The notes under the pieces: generated by a model | Told to the model about the DNA's origin: nothing | The model's database searches: none | The model's input: only the letters and a program-made list of their open reading frames with translations | From: Opitutia bacterium Tous-C1TDCM | GTDB lineage: Bacteria; Verrucomicrobiota; Verrucomicrobiia; Opitutales; Opitutaceae | Direction: 5' to 3' | DNA: 32,106 nt | Assembly: GCA_002288455.1 (NCBI GenBank) | Contig: NEUS01000043.1 | Location: 1 to 32,106 of the forward strand | Shown: positions 17,307 through 26,300 of the stretch, in pieces | Layout of the letters: each line of letters opens with the position of its first letter | Numbering within the stretch: position 1 is the first letter of the stretch | Translations under genes and position numbers: made by a program

Positions 17307-17640
17307 CGGCACCGCGCAGAGCTGCACGAGCGCAGTGCCGGTCGTGCCGCATTTCCCGCTCACCTGCATGTTGTAGCTGGCGCCGGCGGGAAGCGTGGCG
17401 CGGAGCGCAGCGTCGCGGCTGCCGGACGCGATCTGCGCGGCGTTTGCGGAGGTGCTCCCGTCGTCGTTGTTCCCAATCGAAGAGGCGCCGCGGTAAAGCG
17501 AGATCGCCGGATCGGCGAGGGCCTCGGCCAGGCCGAATTTTCCCAGCGCAGGGCCGACGGCCCGAATGGGCAGGCCGGCGGCGTCGTGCCCGCCCACCGA
17601 GATGCCAGGAATGAGGATCGACGCGCCGGTGCCGACCTAG
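17307..17640 (-). pseudogene. Remnant of a C-terminal domain of verrucomicrobial secreted proteins
   Basis: The reverse strand from 17637 reads VGTGASILIPGISVGGHD, then LPIRAVGPALGKFGLAEALADPAISLY, SGSRDAALRATLPAG and MQVSGKCGTTGTALVQL, ending near CAVP at 17307. I recognise this as a ~100-residue domain that closes many large secreted proteins in Opitutaceae (consensus-like pieces: FVGTG, IRAVGPxL, LADPxL, SRDAAL, QVSGVGGTTGxALVEVYEVP). Here a TAG sits directly upstream of the first Val codon (17638-17640). There is no start codon or body of a host protein, and the normal stop after the last block is lost. It therefore looks like the tail of a deleted gene. It fills most of the 446-bp gap between the fusion hydrolase and the alcohol dehydrogenase. 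The recognition is from memory of the family, not from a search. Confidence 0.6.
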
Positions 17641-17674
17641 GCGCGGGCGGGCGGACGACCGGCGTCGCCGCAGA

Positions 17675-18751
17675 TCAGGCGGATTTGAGCGAGGCCATGT
17701 CGATCGAGAAACGGTACTTCACGTCGCCGCGGGCCATGCGTTCGTAGGCTTCGTTGATCTTTTGAATGGGGATGATTTCGACGTCGGCGGTAATGTTGTG
17801 CGCGCCGCAGAAATCCAGCATCTCCTGCGTTTCGGCGATGCTGCCGATGATGGAGCCGGAAAGGCTCTTGCGGCCCAGCAGCAGGGAGAAGACGGAGAGC
17901 GAAATCGGTTTCTCGGGCGCGCCGAGCAAGGTGAGATTGCCGTCGGGCTTGAGCAGCCGGAGGTAGGCGTCGAGGTCGTGCGTCGCGGCGACGGCATCGA
18001 GAATGAAGTCGAGGGAGCCGTTGTGTTTCGCCATCGCGGCGGCGTCGCGGGAGAGGACGACCTCGTGGGCGCCGAGGCGGAGGGCGTCGTCCACTTTGGC
18101 GGGGGAGGTGGTGAACACGACGACGTGGGCGCCGAACGCGCGGGCAAACTTCACGCCCATGTGGCCGAGACCGCCGAGGCCCACGATGCCGACCTTTTGG
18201 CCCGGGCCGACTTTTCAATGGCGCAGGGGCGCGTAGGTGGTGATGCCGGCGCAGAGCAGCGGCGCGACACCGGCGAGCGGCAAGTGGGCGGGCAGGCGGA
18301 GCGCGAAGTGTTCGTCGACCACGATGCTTTCCGCGTAGCCGCCGTAGGTGGGGCCGCCGAGGACGGGCTCGGTGCCGCCGTAGGTGCCGATCTGGGTGGG
18401 CGAGAACTGCTCGTTGCCCGCCCGGCAAAACGGGCAATGGGCGAGGTCGGCTCCGACCATGCAGCCGACGCCGGCGAGGTCGCCGGCTTTGATTTTCGTG
18501 ACCTTCGGCCCGACCTTGGTGACGCGGCCGACGATCTCGTGGCCGGGCACCGCCGGATACACGGCGGGCATGATGACGCTCCATTCGTTGCGGACGAAGT
18601 GCAGGTCGGAATGGCAGACCCCGCAGAAGAGAATCTCGATCTGGACATCGCGGTCGGTCGGTTCGCGGCGCGGAATGGAATCGGGCGCGAGCGGCGAAGT
18701 CGCGCTGGCGGCGGAGTAGGCTTTGACGGAATAGGCTTTGGGCTTGGACAT
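17675..18751 (-). pseudogene. Zinc-dependent alcohol dehydrogenase (YahK/CAD-like) interrupted by an in-frame TGA
   Basis: One frame runs 358 codons from ATG 18751 to the stop at 17675, with a TGA at 18215-18217 (codon 179). The text around it reads YAPLRH-stop-KVGPGQKVGIVGLGGLGHMGVK. In this family the interrupted position is Trp (LRHWKVGPGQ), so one base change TGG to TGA explains the break. The N-terminal half has the catalytic zinc site (GVCHSDLH, GHEIVG, APLLCAG). The structural zinc loop keeps only two of its four usual Cys (HCPFC present; the first is lost and the last is S in NEQFS). The C-terminal half has the NADP fold (GLGGLGHMGVKFARA) and a normal end (YRFSIDMASLKSA). Both halves are otherwise intact, so the break is recent, a sequencing error, or read through. 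A restart at GTG 18184 could make the second half. The gene lies 32 nt behind the cupin gene. Confidence 0.85.
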
Positions 18752-18783
18752 AGAGGAAGGGGGACGGGAGGCGCCGGGGACGG

Positions 18784-19179
18784 TCAGGCGCCGTATTGGC
18801 TATCGGATACCTGCTCGAGCCAGACGGCGCCGATGCCGTCCGCCAGCTCGGCGACGGCGGTGTGGGTCATGGCGGAGGTCGGCGCGGCGCCGTGCCAGTG
18901 TTTCACCCCGGGCGGGAACCAGACGACGTCGCCCGGCCGGATCTCTTCGATCGGACCGCCCCAGAGCTGCGCGCGGCCGACGCCGGCGGTCACGACGATC
19001 GTCTGGCCGAGCGGGTGCGTGTGCCAGGCGGTGCGGGCGCCGGGTGCGAAGGTGACATTGGCGCCGAGCAGACGCGACGGCGGCGGCGTTTTGAACAAGG
19101 GGTCGATGCGGACCGTGCCGGTGAAGTACTCGGCCGAGCCGGGTGTGGAAGGTTGGGAACCGCTGCGTTTGATTTCCAT
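18784..19179 (-). CDS. Small cupin protein resembling (R)-mandelonitrile lyase-type cupins
   Basis: A 131-residue single-domain cupin. The start at 19179 gives [20 protein letters not shown], the usual start of this family; the frame continues upstream to an ATG at 19299, but that extension is low-complexity. Cupin motif 1 is [20 protein letters not shown] with two metal His, and motif 2 is [19 protein letters not shown]. The protein ends in DSQYGA, as its relatives do. Relatives are annotated as (R)-mandelonitrile lyase or as cupins near carboxymuconolactone decarboxylases; most have no proven function, so the activity is open. It heads a two-gene unit with the interrupted alcohol dehydrogenase. 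CTCCCCGTCCCTCCC precedes the ATG instead of a Shine-Dalgarno sequence. Confidence 0.87.
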   Translation of the reverse strand: MEIKRSGSQPSTPGSAEYFTGTVRIDPLFKTPPPSRLLGANVTFAPGARTAWHTHPLGQTIVVTAGVGRAQLWGGPIEEIRPGDVVWFPPGVKHWHGAAPTSAMTHTAVAELADGIGAVWLEQVSDSQYGA

Positions 19180-19380
19180 GGGAGGGACGGGGAGGGGAGC
19201 GTGGGCGTGGGATGATAATCGGCGCGGCGGCAGCGGCGGAAGGGCCAAGGACGCGGCGGCCACGGTCAGGTTCAAATCGGCGCGGCGGGAAAGCGACATG
19301 GGATCGCGGAGGTTAACCGATCCGGGCCGCGCTGTCGCCGGGGGTCTTGTCCCCACCGCGCGGCGTGCCGGCCCCTCGGC
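19180..19380 (-). promoter_or_regulatory. Upstream region of the cupin/alcohol dehydrogenase unit
   Basis: This 201-bp gap holds a TATCAT hexamer on the reverse strand (19212-19217, 33 nt before the cupin start), which could be a -10 element; the matching -35 is poor. A dyad with GGATCG at 19301-19306 and CGATCC at 19318-19323 encloses the palindrome GGTTAACC (19311-19318) and resembles an operator. It could also belong to the end of the DMT transporter transcript. Confidence 0.35.
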
Positions 19381-20277
19381 TCACCCCAGCACCGTCAGCA
19401 CGATGCCGGCGAGAAGACCGAGCACGGCGGGAAGTTTTTTCCAGCCGTTCACCTCGCCGAAGAACCAAAGCCCGCCGACGAAGGCCACGAGAATGCTGCC
19501 GCGGCGCAGGCTGGCCACGACGGAGACGAGCGCGTCGGGATCGGTGAGCGCGGTGAAATAGATGAAGTCGCAGACCAGGAGCGCGAGCGACACGAAGGGA
19601 ATGCTCCAGCGCCAAGCGAAGGTTTGCCGCGGCCACCAGCGCAGTTTCCAGCCGATCGCCGGCAGCAGAAACACCAGGGCGAGGTAGATCGAGAACCACG
19701 CTTGCACGGTCGAGGCGGCGAATCCGGCCTGGCCGAGCAGGTAGCGGTCGTAGAGTCCGCTCACGGCCCCGAGCAAGGTGCCGGCGAAGAGCCAGGCGAT
19801 CCAGGGGCTGCGGCAAAAGACGACACCCTCGGCGCGCCCGGCGAGGGAAAGTCCGAAAAACGAGACCAACGTGGTCGCGATGCCGGCGAGCTCGAGGCCC
19901 GAGGGGCGCTCCCCCAGCACCAAGATCGCGCCGAACAAAGTCCAGATGGGCCCCGTTGCCCGCAGGGGCGCGGCGAGGGAGACCGGCAGGTGCTTCACCG
20001 CGAAGTACGAACACAGCCACGAGGCGGCGACCAAGACGGATTTCGCCAGGAGCAACGCGTGCTGCGACCACGTCAGGGCCGGCACCGCCAGGCCGGCGGG
20101 CAAAGCGGCCGGCGCGAGCGCGCCGACGGCCAGCAGGGCGAGCCACACCGTGGCGCTGCACACATTGGCGAAGAAGAGCACGGGCAGGACGGCGTTGGCG
20201 CGCACCGCGTGCTTCGTGCAAAGATCGTAGCACCCGAGGAAGAACGCCGACACGAGGCTCGCGACGATCCAAGGCAT
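19381..20277 (-). CDS. EamA/DMT-superfamily membrane transporter
   Basis: A 298-residue inner-membrane protein starting at ATG 20277 (MPWIVASLVSAFFLGCYDLC). It has about ten hydrophobic segments arranged as two similar five-helix EamA halves. The first half ends in the typical PLRATGPIWTLFGAILVLGE with the helix-capping Glu, and the second in SLRRGSILVAFVGGLWFFGE. Family members export or import amino acids, sugars, nucleosides or other metabolites; the substrate cannot be read here. The gene diverges from lolD across 84 bp and precedes the cupin unit on the same strand by 201 bp. The frame stays open upstream of the ATG, but that part overlaps lolD and is not protein-like. Confidence 0.88.
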   Translation of the reverse strand: MPWIVASLVSAFFLGCYDLCTKHAVRANAVLPVLFFANVCSATVWLALLAVGALAPAALPAGLAVPALTWSQHALLLAKSVLVAASWLCSYFAVKHLPVSLAAPLRATGPIWTLFGAILVLGERPSGLELAGIATTLVSFFGLSLAGRAEGVVFCRSPWIAWLFAGTLLGAVSGLYDRYLLGQAGFAASTVQAWFSIYLALVFLLPAIGWKLRWWPRQTFAWRWSIPFVSLALLVCDFIYFTALTDPDALVSVVASLRRGSILVAFVGGLWFFGEVNGWKKLPAVLGLLAGIVLTVLG

Positions 20278-20361
20278 GAAGGGCGGAGCGTGCCGGCGGC
20301 GCGCCGGCCGGCGCAAGCTTGCTTCGGGTGCGGCCGCCGGGAACGCTGCGGTCCCAGCCCG

Positions 20362-21021
20362 ATGTCCGAACCGATTCTCAGCGCGCGCGACGTGCGCAAA
20401 ACCTATCTCAGCGGCGACCGCCGGCTCGAAGTCCTGCGCGGCGCGACGCTCGAGGTCGCCGGCGGCGAAAGCGTGGCGATCCGGGGCGAATCCGGTTCCG
20501 GCAAGTCGACGCTGCTGCATTTGCTGGCCGGGCTCGACGAACCGGAATCGGGCACGGTGGCCTGGCAGGGCCGCACCGCGGATGCGGCCCGGCGCGGGGC
20601 GTTTCTCGGGATGGTGTTCCAGTCGTTCTACCTGATCCCGGAATTGGACGCGCGGCAGAATGTCCTCATGGCCGCGCGCATGCGGCGGGCGCCGGGCGCC
20701 GGGGACCGCGCGCGGGCGGACGCGTTGCTGGCGCGGGTGGGTTTGGCCGAGCGCGCGACGCACCTGCCGACGCAACTTTCCGGCGGCGAGCGCCAGCGCG
20801 TCGCGGTGGCGCGCGCGCTGATGAATTCGCCGCAGCTGATTCTGGCCGACGAGCCGACGGGCAATCTCGACGAACGCACCGGCGACGCCGTGATCGAGTT
20901 GCTGCTGGAGCTCTGCCGCGAAACGTCGACCACGCTCGTGCTCGTCACGCACAACGCCGCGCACGCGGCCAAGACGCAGCGCCGGGTTTTCCTGCACGAC
21001 GGCGTCCTGCGCGCCGAGTGA
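20362..21021 (+). CDS. LolD-like ABC transporter ATP-binding protein
   Basis: A 219-residue ATPase starting at ATG 20362 (MSEPILSARDVRKTYLSG). Walker A is GESGSGKST at 42-50, the Q-loop is VFQSFYLIPEL, the signature is LSGGERQRV from 139, and Walker B is LILADEPTGNLD with D163 and E164. The switch His lies in LVTHNAAHA. The sequence style and short length fit the MacB/LolD class, whose LolD members power release of lipoproteins from the inner membrane for transport to the outer membrane. The matching LolC/E permease is not in the window, so the assignment to lipoprotein export, rather than another MacB-like role, is tentative. Two genes downstream is lpxB, consistent with an outer-membrane biogenesis cluster. 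Confidence 0.8.
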   Translation: MSEPILSARDVRKTYLSGDRRLEVLRGATLEVAGGESVAIRGESGSGKSTLLHLLAGLDEPESGTVAWQGRTADAARRGAFLGMVFQSFYLIPELDARQNVLMAARMRRAPGAGDRARADALLARVGLAERATHLPTQLSGGERQRVAVARALMNSPQLILADEPTGNLDERTGDAVIELLLELCRETSTTLVLVTHNAAHAAKTQRRVFLHDGVLRAE

Positions 21022-21077
21022 CGCGGCGGCCGCACCGCGCGCTTGCGGCGTGCGGGGGCGTTCCCACACTCCCGCGC

Positions 21078-22061
21078 ATGGCATCTCCTCGGATCCGTTG
21101 CGGCGTGGCGGGCGTCGGCTCGCTCGGCCAGCACCATGCGCGCATCTATGCCGCCCTGCCCGGGGCGGAGCTCGCCGGCATCTTCGAGACCGGCGACGCG
21201 CGCGCGGCGGAAATTTGCGCCAAGTACAACTGCCGCCGTTTCGCGACGCTGGCGGAACTCGGGGCGGCCTGCGACGCCGTCTCCGTGGTCGTGCCGACGG
21301 ACCGGCATGCCGAAGTCGCGCTGCCGCTGCTGGCGGCCGGGGCGCATTTGCTGATCGAGAAACCGCTGTGCGCTTCCCTCGAGGAAGCGGAACGCGTGCT
21401 GGCGGCGGCGCAGGCCGGCAACCGCCTCGTGCAGGTCGGCCACATCGAGCATTTCAACCCGGTGATGGGTTTCCTCGAAAAGGAAATCGACGAACCGCGC
21501 TACATCACCGCCGAACGGCTCGCGCCCTACCAGCCCCGCGGGACCGAGGTCGGCGTCGTGCTCGACCTGATGATCCACGACATCGGCATCGTGCTGGCGC
21601 TGGTGAAATCGCCGATCGAGAAAATCGATTCCGTCGGCGTCACGGTGCTCTCGAAGAGCGAGGACATCGCGAACGCGCGGATCCAGTTCGCGAACGGCTG
21701 CGTGGCCAACCTGAGCGCCAGCCGCATGAGCACGAAGAAGGCGCGCGAGATCCGGATTTTCCAGAGCGACGCCTACCTGTCGCTCGATTTCATGAACCAG
21801 GCCGGGCACCTCGTGAAGAAGTCCGACATCATCGCCTACGGCCTGAAGATGAAGATCGGCCTGGTGAAGCCGGGCGACCTGAGTGCGATTCCCGTGCGGG
21901 AAATCCCGATCGAGAAAGGCGAGCCGCTGGCGCTCGAGCTGGCGCACTTCGTCGAGAGCGTGGCCAAGGCCAAGCAGCCCAAGGTCGGCGCCGCGCTCGG
22001 CAAGAGCGCGCTCGAGGTGGCGATCACGATCACGGAACAGATCCGGCGGGCCGCGAAATGA
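21078..22061 (+). CDS. Gfo/Idh/MocA-family oxidoreductase, possibly GnnA-like (UDP-GlcNAc 3-dehydrogenase)
   Basis: A 327-residue cytoplasmic NAD(P)-dependent dehydrogenase. The Rossmann motif is GVAGVGSLGQHHARIY near residue 9, the family EKP motif is LLIEKPLCAS near 95, and the active-site region contains GHIEHFNPV and DLMIHDIGIVLAL. Its position directly upstream of lpxB (36 nt gap) is informative. In Acidithiobacillus and Leptospira a member of this family, GnnA, oxidises the 3-OH of UDP-GlcNAc, and GnnB then aminates it to make a 3-amino lipid A precursor. No GnnB aminotransferase is visible here, so the role could instead be another sugar-nucleotide oxidation. The GnnA assignment is inference from context; membership of the family is clear. 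Confidence 0.82.
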   Translation: MASPRIRCGVAGVGSLGQHHARIYAALPGAELAGIFETGDARAAEICAKYNCRRFATLAELGAACDAVSVVVPTDRHAEVALPLLAAGAHLLIEKPLCASLEEAERVLAAAQAGNRLVQVGHIEHFNPVMGFLEKEIDEPRYITAERLAPYQPRGTEVGVVLDLMIHDIGIVLALVKSPIEKIDSVGVTVLSKSEDIANARIQFANGCVANLSASRMSTKKAREIRIFQSDAYLSLDFMNQAGHLVKKSDIIAYGLKMKIGLVKPGDLSAIPVREIPIEKGEPLALELAHFVESVAKAKQPKVGAALGKSALEVAITITEQIRRAAK

Positions 22062-22097
22062 ACGCGCGTCGGCCGGAAACGGAATTCCCGTCGCGCC

Positions 22098-23255
22098 ATG
22101 GCTGAGACCGCGGCGGCGAAACTGGTGCTGGCGCCGCCGGCAGGCGGGCGGGTCGATGTGCTCGTCGTCGCCGGCGAGCATTCCGGCGACGAACACGCCG
22201 CGCGGCTCGTGCGGGAATTGCGCGCGGACCAACCCGGCCTCGCGGTCGCGGCGCTCGGCGGGCCGCAGCTGGCGGCAGCGGGGGCGCAGCTGTTGCACGA
22301 TCTCACGGCGTCGTCGGTCGTCGGGCTCGTCGAGGTCCTGAAGAACTACCCGTTTTTCAAGGCGCTGTTTGCGGCGACGCTGGACTGGATCGCGGCGCAC
22401 CGGCCGCGCACGGTGTGCTTTGTCGACTATCCGGGATTGAATCTGCGGCTGGCGGCGGCGCTGCGCGAACGCGGGCTGTCGGTCAAAGGCGGCGGGAAGA
22501 TCCGCGCGGTGTACTATATTTCCCCGCAGATCTGGGCTTGGAAGGCGAAGCGCCGGTTCACGATGGCGCGGGATCTCGACGCGATGGCGACGATCTTTCC
22601 GTTCGAGCCGAAGTGTTACGCGGACACCTCGCTGCCGGTGGAGTTCGTCGGTCATCCGTTCGTGGCGGCCGACTACGCCGCGCCGGTGCGCTACGATCCG
22701 GCCGGGCCGATTTTGCTCCTGCCGGGCAGCCGGCGGCAGGCGGTGGGCCGGATTTTTCCGGTGCTGCTCGGCGGCTTGGCGGCGTGGCGGCGCGAGGCGC
22801 CGGCGGCCGCGGCCGTGGTCCTCTATCCCAGCGCCGATATTCTCGCCGTGCTGCGGGCGGCGCAGCCGCCGGAGCACGTGCAACTGTTGCCGCCGGGTTC
22901 GCCGGTCGCGGCGTCGGCCGTGCTGACTTCGAGCGGCACGATGTCGATGCACTGCGCGCTGGCGGCGATTCCGGGGGCCATCGCCTACCGGGCCAATCCG
23001 CTGACGTACCTGATGGGGCGCATGCTGGTGAAAATCGAATATCTCGGGATCGCGAATCTGCTGCTCGGCGAGCCGATGTACCCGGAATTCCTGCAAGGGG
23101 CGGCGACGCCGGCGGCCCTGGCCGGCGAATTGCGCGCGAGCCTCGGGGAGCCGGCGCGCGCGCGGCGGACGGCGGAGCAGGCGGAGCGGTTGCGCGCGTT
23201 GCTGAGCGTGCCGGCCACCGGGACCGCGGCGCAGTGGCTGGCGCGGCAGTTGTAG
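22098..23255 (+). CDS. lpxB: Lipid-A-disaccharide synthase
   Basis: A 385-residue glycosyltransferase that joins UDP-2,3-diacylglucosamine to lipid X at the inner face of the inner membrane, forming the lipid A disaccharide. Diagnostic blocks are VAGEHSGDEHAARLVREL (the GE-SGD motif near residue 25), CFVDYPGLNLRLA, YYISPQIWAWKAKR, FPFEPKCY, LLLPGSRRQ and the C-terminal donor-site stretch SSGTMSMHCAL. Length matches the family. The presence of lpxB shows a lipid A-containing outer membrane. The gene is third in a lolD/oxidoreductase/lpxB run and is followed by a hairpin pair. Confidence 0.95.
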   Translation: MAETAAAKLVLAPPAGGRVDVLVVAGEHSGDEHAARLVRELRADQPGLAVAALGGPQLAAAGAQLLHDLTASSVVGLVEVLKNYPFFKALFAATLDWIAAHRPRTVCFVDYPGLNLRLAAALRERGLSVKGGGKIRAVYYISPQIWAWKAKRRFTMARDLDAMATIFPFEPKCYADTSLPVEFVGHPFVAADYAAPVRYDPAGPILLLPGSRRQAVGRIFPVLLGGLAAWRREAPAAAAVVLYPSADILAVLRAAQPPEHVQLLPPGSPVAASAVLTSSGTMSMHCALAAIPGAIAYRANPLTYLMGRMLVKIEYLGIANLLLGEPMYPEFLQGAATPAALAGELRASLGEPARARRTAEQAERLRALLSVPATGTAAQWLARQL

Positions 23256-23259
23256 TGGA

Positions 23260-23290
23260 TCGGCGGAGACGCCGAAACCTTTCGCAAAGG
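23260..23290 (+). terminator. Tandem hairpins after lpxB
   Basis: Five bases after the lpxB stop, TCGGCG (23260-23265) and CGCCGA (23270-23275) form a six-bp stem closed by a GAGA loop of the stable GNRA type. A second small hairpin, CCTTT (23278-23282) and AAAGG (23286-23290), follows at once. There is no long U-run, so this is a weak terminator or an RNA-stabilising 3' end. Confidence 0.45.
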
Positions 23291-23328
23291 ATTCGCCAAA
23301 GCCTCCGGGACCGTCACTTTTCCGTCCG

Positions 23329-26300
23329 ATGTCAGCCGACCCCGCCCCGTTTCGGCCGTTGCCGCGGCAACGCAGCCGTTTTCTGCCCTGGTTGGTGCTG
23401 GCGCTGGGGTTGGTGCTGTCGGCGGTGCTGTTCCGGCAATTCCAGGAACATGTGCAGGGAGAAAACGCGGCCCGTTTCCAGCGGTTGCAGGAGCGGGTGT
23501 TCGAGGCGATCGACACGCGGTTCGGCGCGGCGGAGCACGCGCTGTTCGGCGCGCGTTCGCTGATCGCCGGCGACGGCACGGTGCCGACGGCGCAGTGGGC
23601 CCGGTACGTCGATTCGGTGCGGCCGTTCTTCGACCGGGGTGTGGTCGGCGTGGGCTATGCGCAGCGCGTGGCGCGGGCGGATCTCGACGGCGTCGAGGCG
23701 CGGATCCGGGCGGAGGGCCGGCCCGGTTTCACCGCGGAGCGCGCGGGGACGCGGCCGGAGGTTTTTCTGGTCACGCAGCTCGAGCCGGACGCGCGGAACC
23801 ACGGGGCGCTGGGCAGCGACATCGGATCCGGAAACACCCGGCGCGCCGCGGCCGAGGCGGCGATGCGGAGCGGAGCGGCGGTGGTTTCCCGCAAAATCAA
23901 TCTGGTCGAGGGCGCGACGACGGCGCCGGGTTGCCTGCTGTTGCTGCCGGTCTACCGGGCGGGCGCCGGGACGGACGCGCCCGCGGCGCGCGAGGCGGCG
24001 CTGCTCGGCTGGGTGTATGCGTCGCTGCGGATCGACCTGCTGCTCGCCGGCGTCGACGCCGCGGTCGAGGGGCAGCTGGAGATCGAGGGCTACGACGGCG
24101 AGGACCCGCAGGCGAGTTTCCTGCTCTTCGATTCCGACGGTAAGGTCGATTTGGATACGACGAAGTGGACGCGCGCGGGCGGCGGGGCCGGTTCCCGGTT
24201 CGCGGTGACGCTGGCGCGGCCGACTTTCGGGCGCACGTGGACGTGGCGCCTGCGCTCGACCCCGGCGTTCGAGGCGCGGGGCGCCCGGCGGTTGCCCTGG
24301 CTGATGCTCGGGTCCGGGCTGCTGCTCACGTTTTTGGCGTCGGGGTTGACGTGGGCGCTGGTGGGTTCGCGCGGCCGCGCGCTGCGCCTCGCGGGCGAAA
24401 TGACGGCGAATCTTTCCCGGGCGCAAGCGGAGTCGCGCAAGCTGGCGCTGGTCGCGAGCCGCACGGCGAGCGTCGTGATCCTGACGGATGCGGAATGGCG
24501 GATCACGTGGGTCAACGCCGGCTTCGAGCGCTTTTTCGGCTGGTCCCAGGCGGAGGTGGCGGGACGGCTGCCCGGCGAACTGCTGTGCGGGCCGGAGACG
24601 GATCCCGCGGTGGTGGCGCGGATCGCCGGGGACGCCGCCAGGGGCGAGCCGTTCAAGGGCGAGATGCTGAACTACACGCGCACCGGCGAGGCGCGCTGGG
24701 TGGAGCTCGAAGTGCAGCCGCTGAAGGATGCGGCGGGGACGGTCACCGGCTTCATGTCGCTCCAGCTCGACATCACGGAGCGCAAGCGGATCGCGGCGGA
24801 GATGGCGCAGAAGGAAGCGGATTTCCGGTTCATTTTCGAGAGCGCGCCGATCGGCCTGTCATGGCTGTGGGTCGGGGCGGACGGTTCGCGCCGGCGCCTG
24901 ACCAACGAAGCGCAACTCCGCATCGTGGGCCTGACGCAGGAGCAGATGCTCGAGGCCGACATCTTCGAGCGCCTCACGCATCCGGACGATTGGCGGGTCC
25001 AGCAGGAACTTTACGGCCGGCTGGAGCGCGGGGAGCTCGACCGCTTCACCTTGAAGAAACGGTACCGGCGGCTCGACGGCCGCGAAGTGGTGGCCGAGCT
25101 CACGTTCCACCGGTTCCGGGATCCGCGCGGCGGGTACCAGGAGGTTTCCGCTTTGGTCGACGTCACCGCGTTGCACCGCGCCCAGACGGACCTGCTGCAC
25201 CAGGAAGCGCAGTTCCGCTTCATCTTCGAGGCGGCGCCGGTCGGCATCCTGTGGCGCCGGGTGGCGGCGGACGGCACCGAGACGCGCCTGACCAACGACG
25301 CGAACGTGCGGTTGACGGGGCTGACGCGCGAGGCGCTGGCGAAGCCGGGCGCGTTCCGCAGCGTCAGCGTGCCGGAGGAGTACGCGGCCCAGCAGGCGCA
25401 GTATGCGCGGTTGGCGGCCGGCGAAATCCCGCAGTTCTCGATCGAGAAACGGTACCTCCGCGCCGACGGCACCACCGTCTGGGTGGTGCTGACGCAGCAG
25501 CGGAAAAACCTGCCCGGCGGCGGTTACGAGGAACTCTCGACTTTGGTCGACATCACCGAGCGCAAACGCGCGGAGTCGACCCTGGCGCGGGAGCAATCGC
25601 GGTTCCGCGCGATTTTCGAAATCGTGCCGATCGGCCTCTCGTGGTTCCTCGTCGGACGGGCGGAGGAGACGACGCTGGTCAACAGCGCGCACAGCCGCAT
25701 CACGGGCGTGCCGAAAGAGGGCGTGCACAGCCTGGGCGATTTCATCGAGGCGACGCATCCGGACGACCGCGCGCGGCAGCGCGAACTCACGGCGCGGTTG
25801 CAGCGCGGGGAGATCGACCACTTCACGTTGGAGAAACGGTACGTCCACCCGGACGGCCGCGTCGTCTGGGCGGCGTTGAACGTCGATCTGGTCACGGACC
25901 CCGCCACCGGCGAACGCCAGCAGATCGCGTCGCTCTTCGATATTTCGGAGCTCAAGCGGCAGGCCGCCGAATTGCAGACGGCCAAGGAAGCGGCGGAGGC
26001 GGCCAATCTGGCGAAGAGCCAGTTCCTCGCGATGATGAGCCACGAGATCCGGACGCCGATGAACGGCGTGATCGGCATGACCTCGCTGCTGCTCGATTCG
26101 AAGCTGGCGCGCGACCAGCGCGACTTCGTCGAAACGATCCGGACGAGCGGCGACGCGCTGCTCACGATCATCAACGACATTCTCGATTTTTCGAAGATCG
26201 AATCCGGCCGGCTCGAGCTCGAGCAGGTGGAGTTCGCGGTGCGCGAATGCGTCGAAGGGGCGCTCGACCTGCTGGCGCCGAAGTATTCGGAGAAGAGCCT

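Noticed and set aside
18215..18217. Selenocysteine insertion at the TGA of the alcohol dehydrogenase.
   Set aside because: The family has Trp there, not Cys. The site is not catalytic, and I see no conserved reason for Sec.
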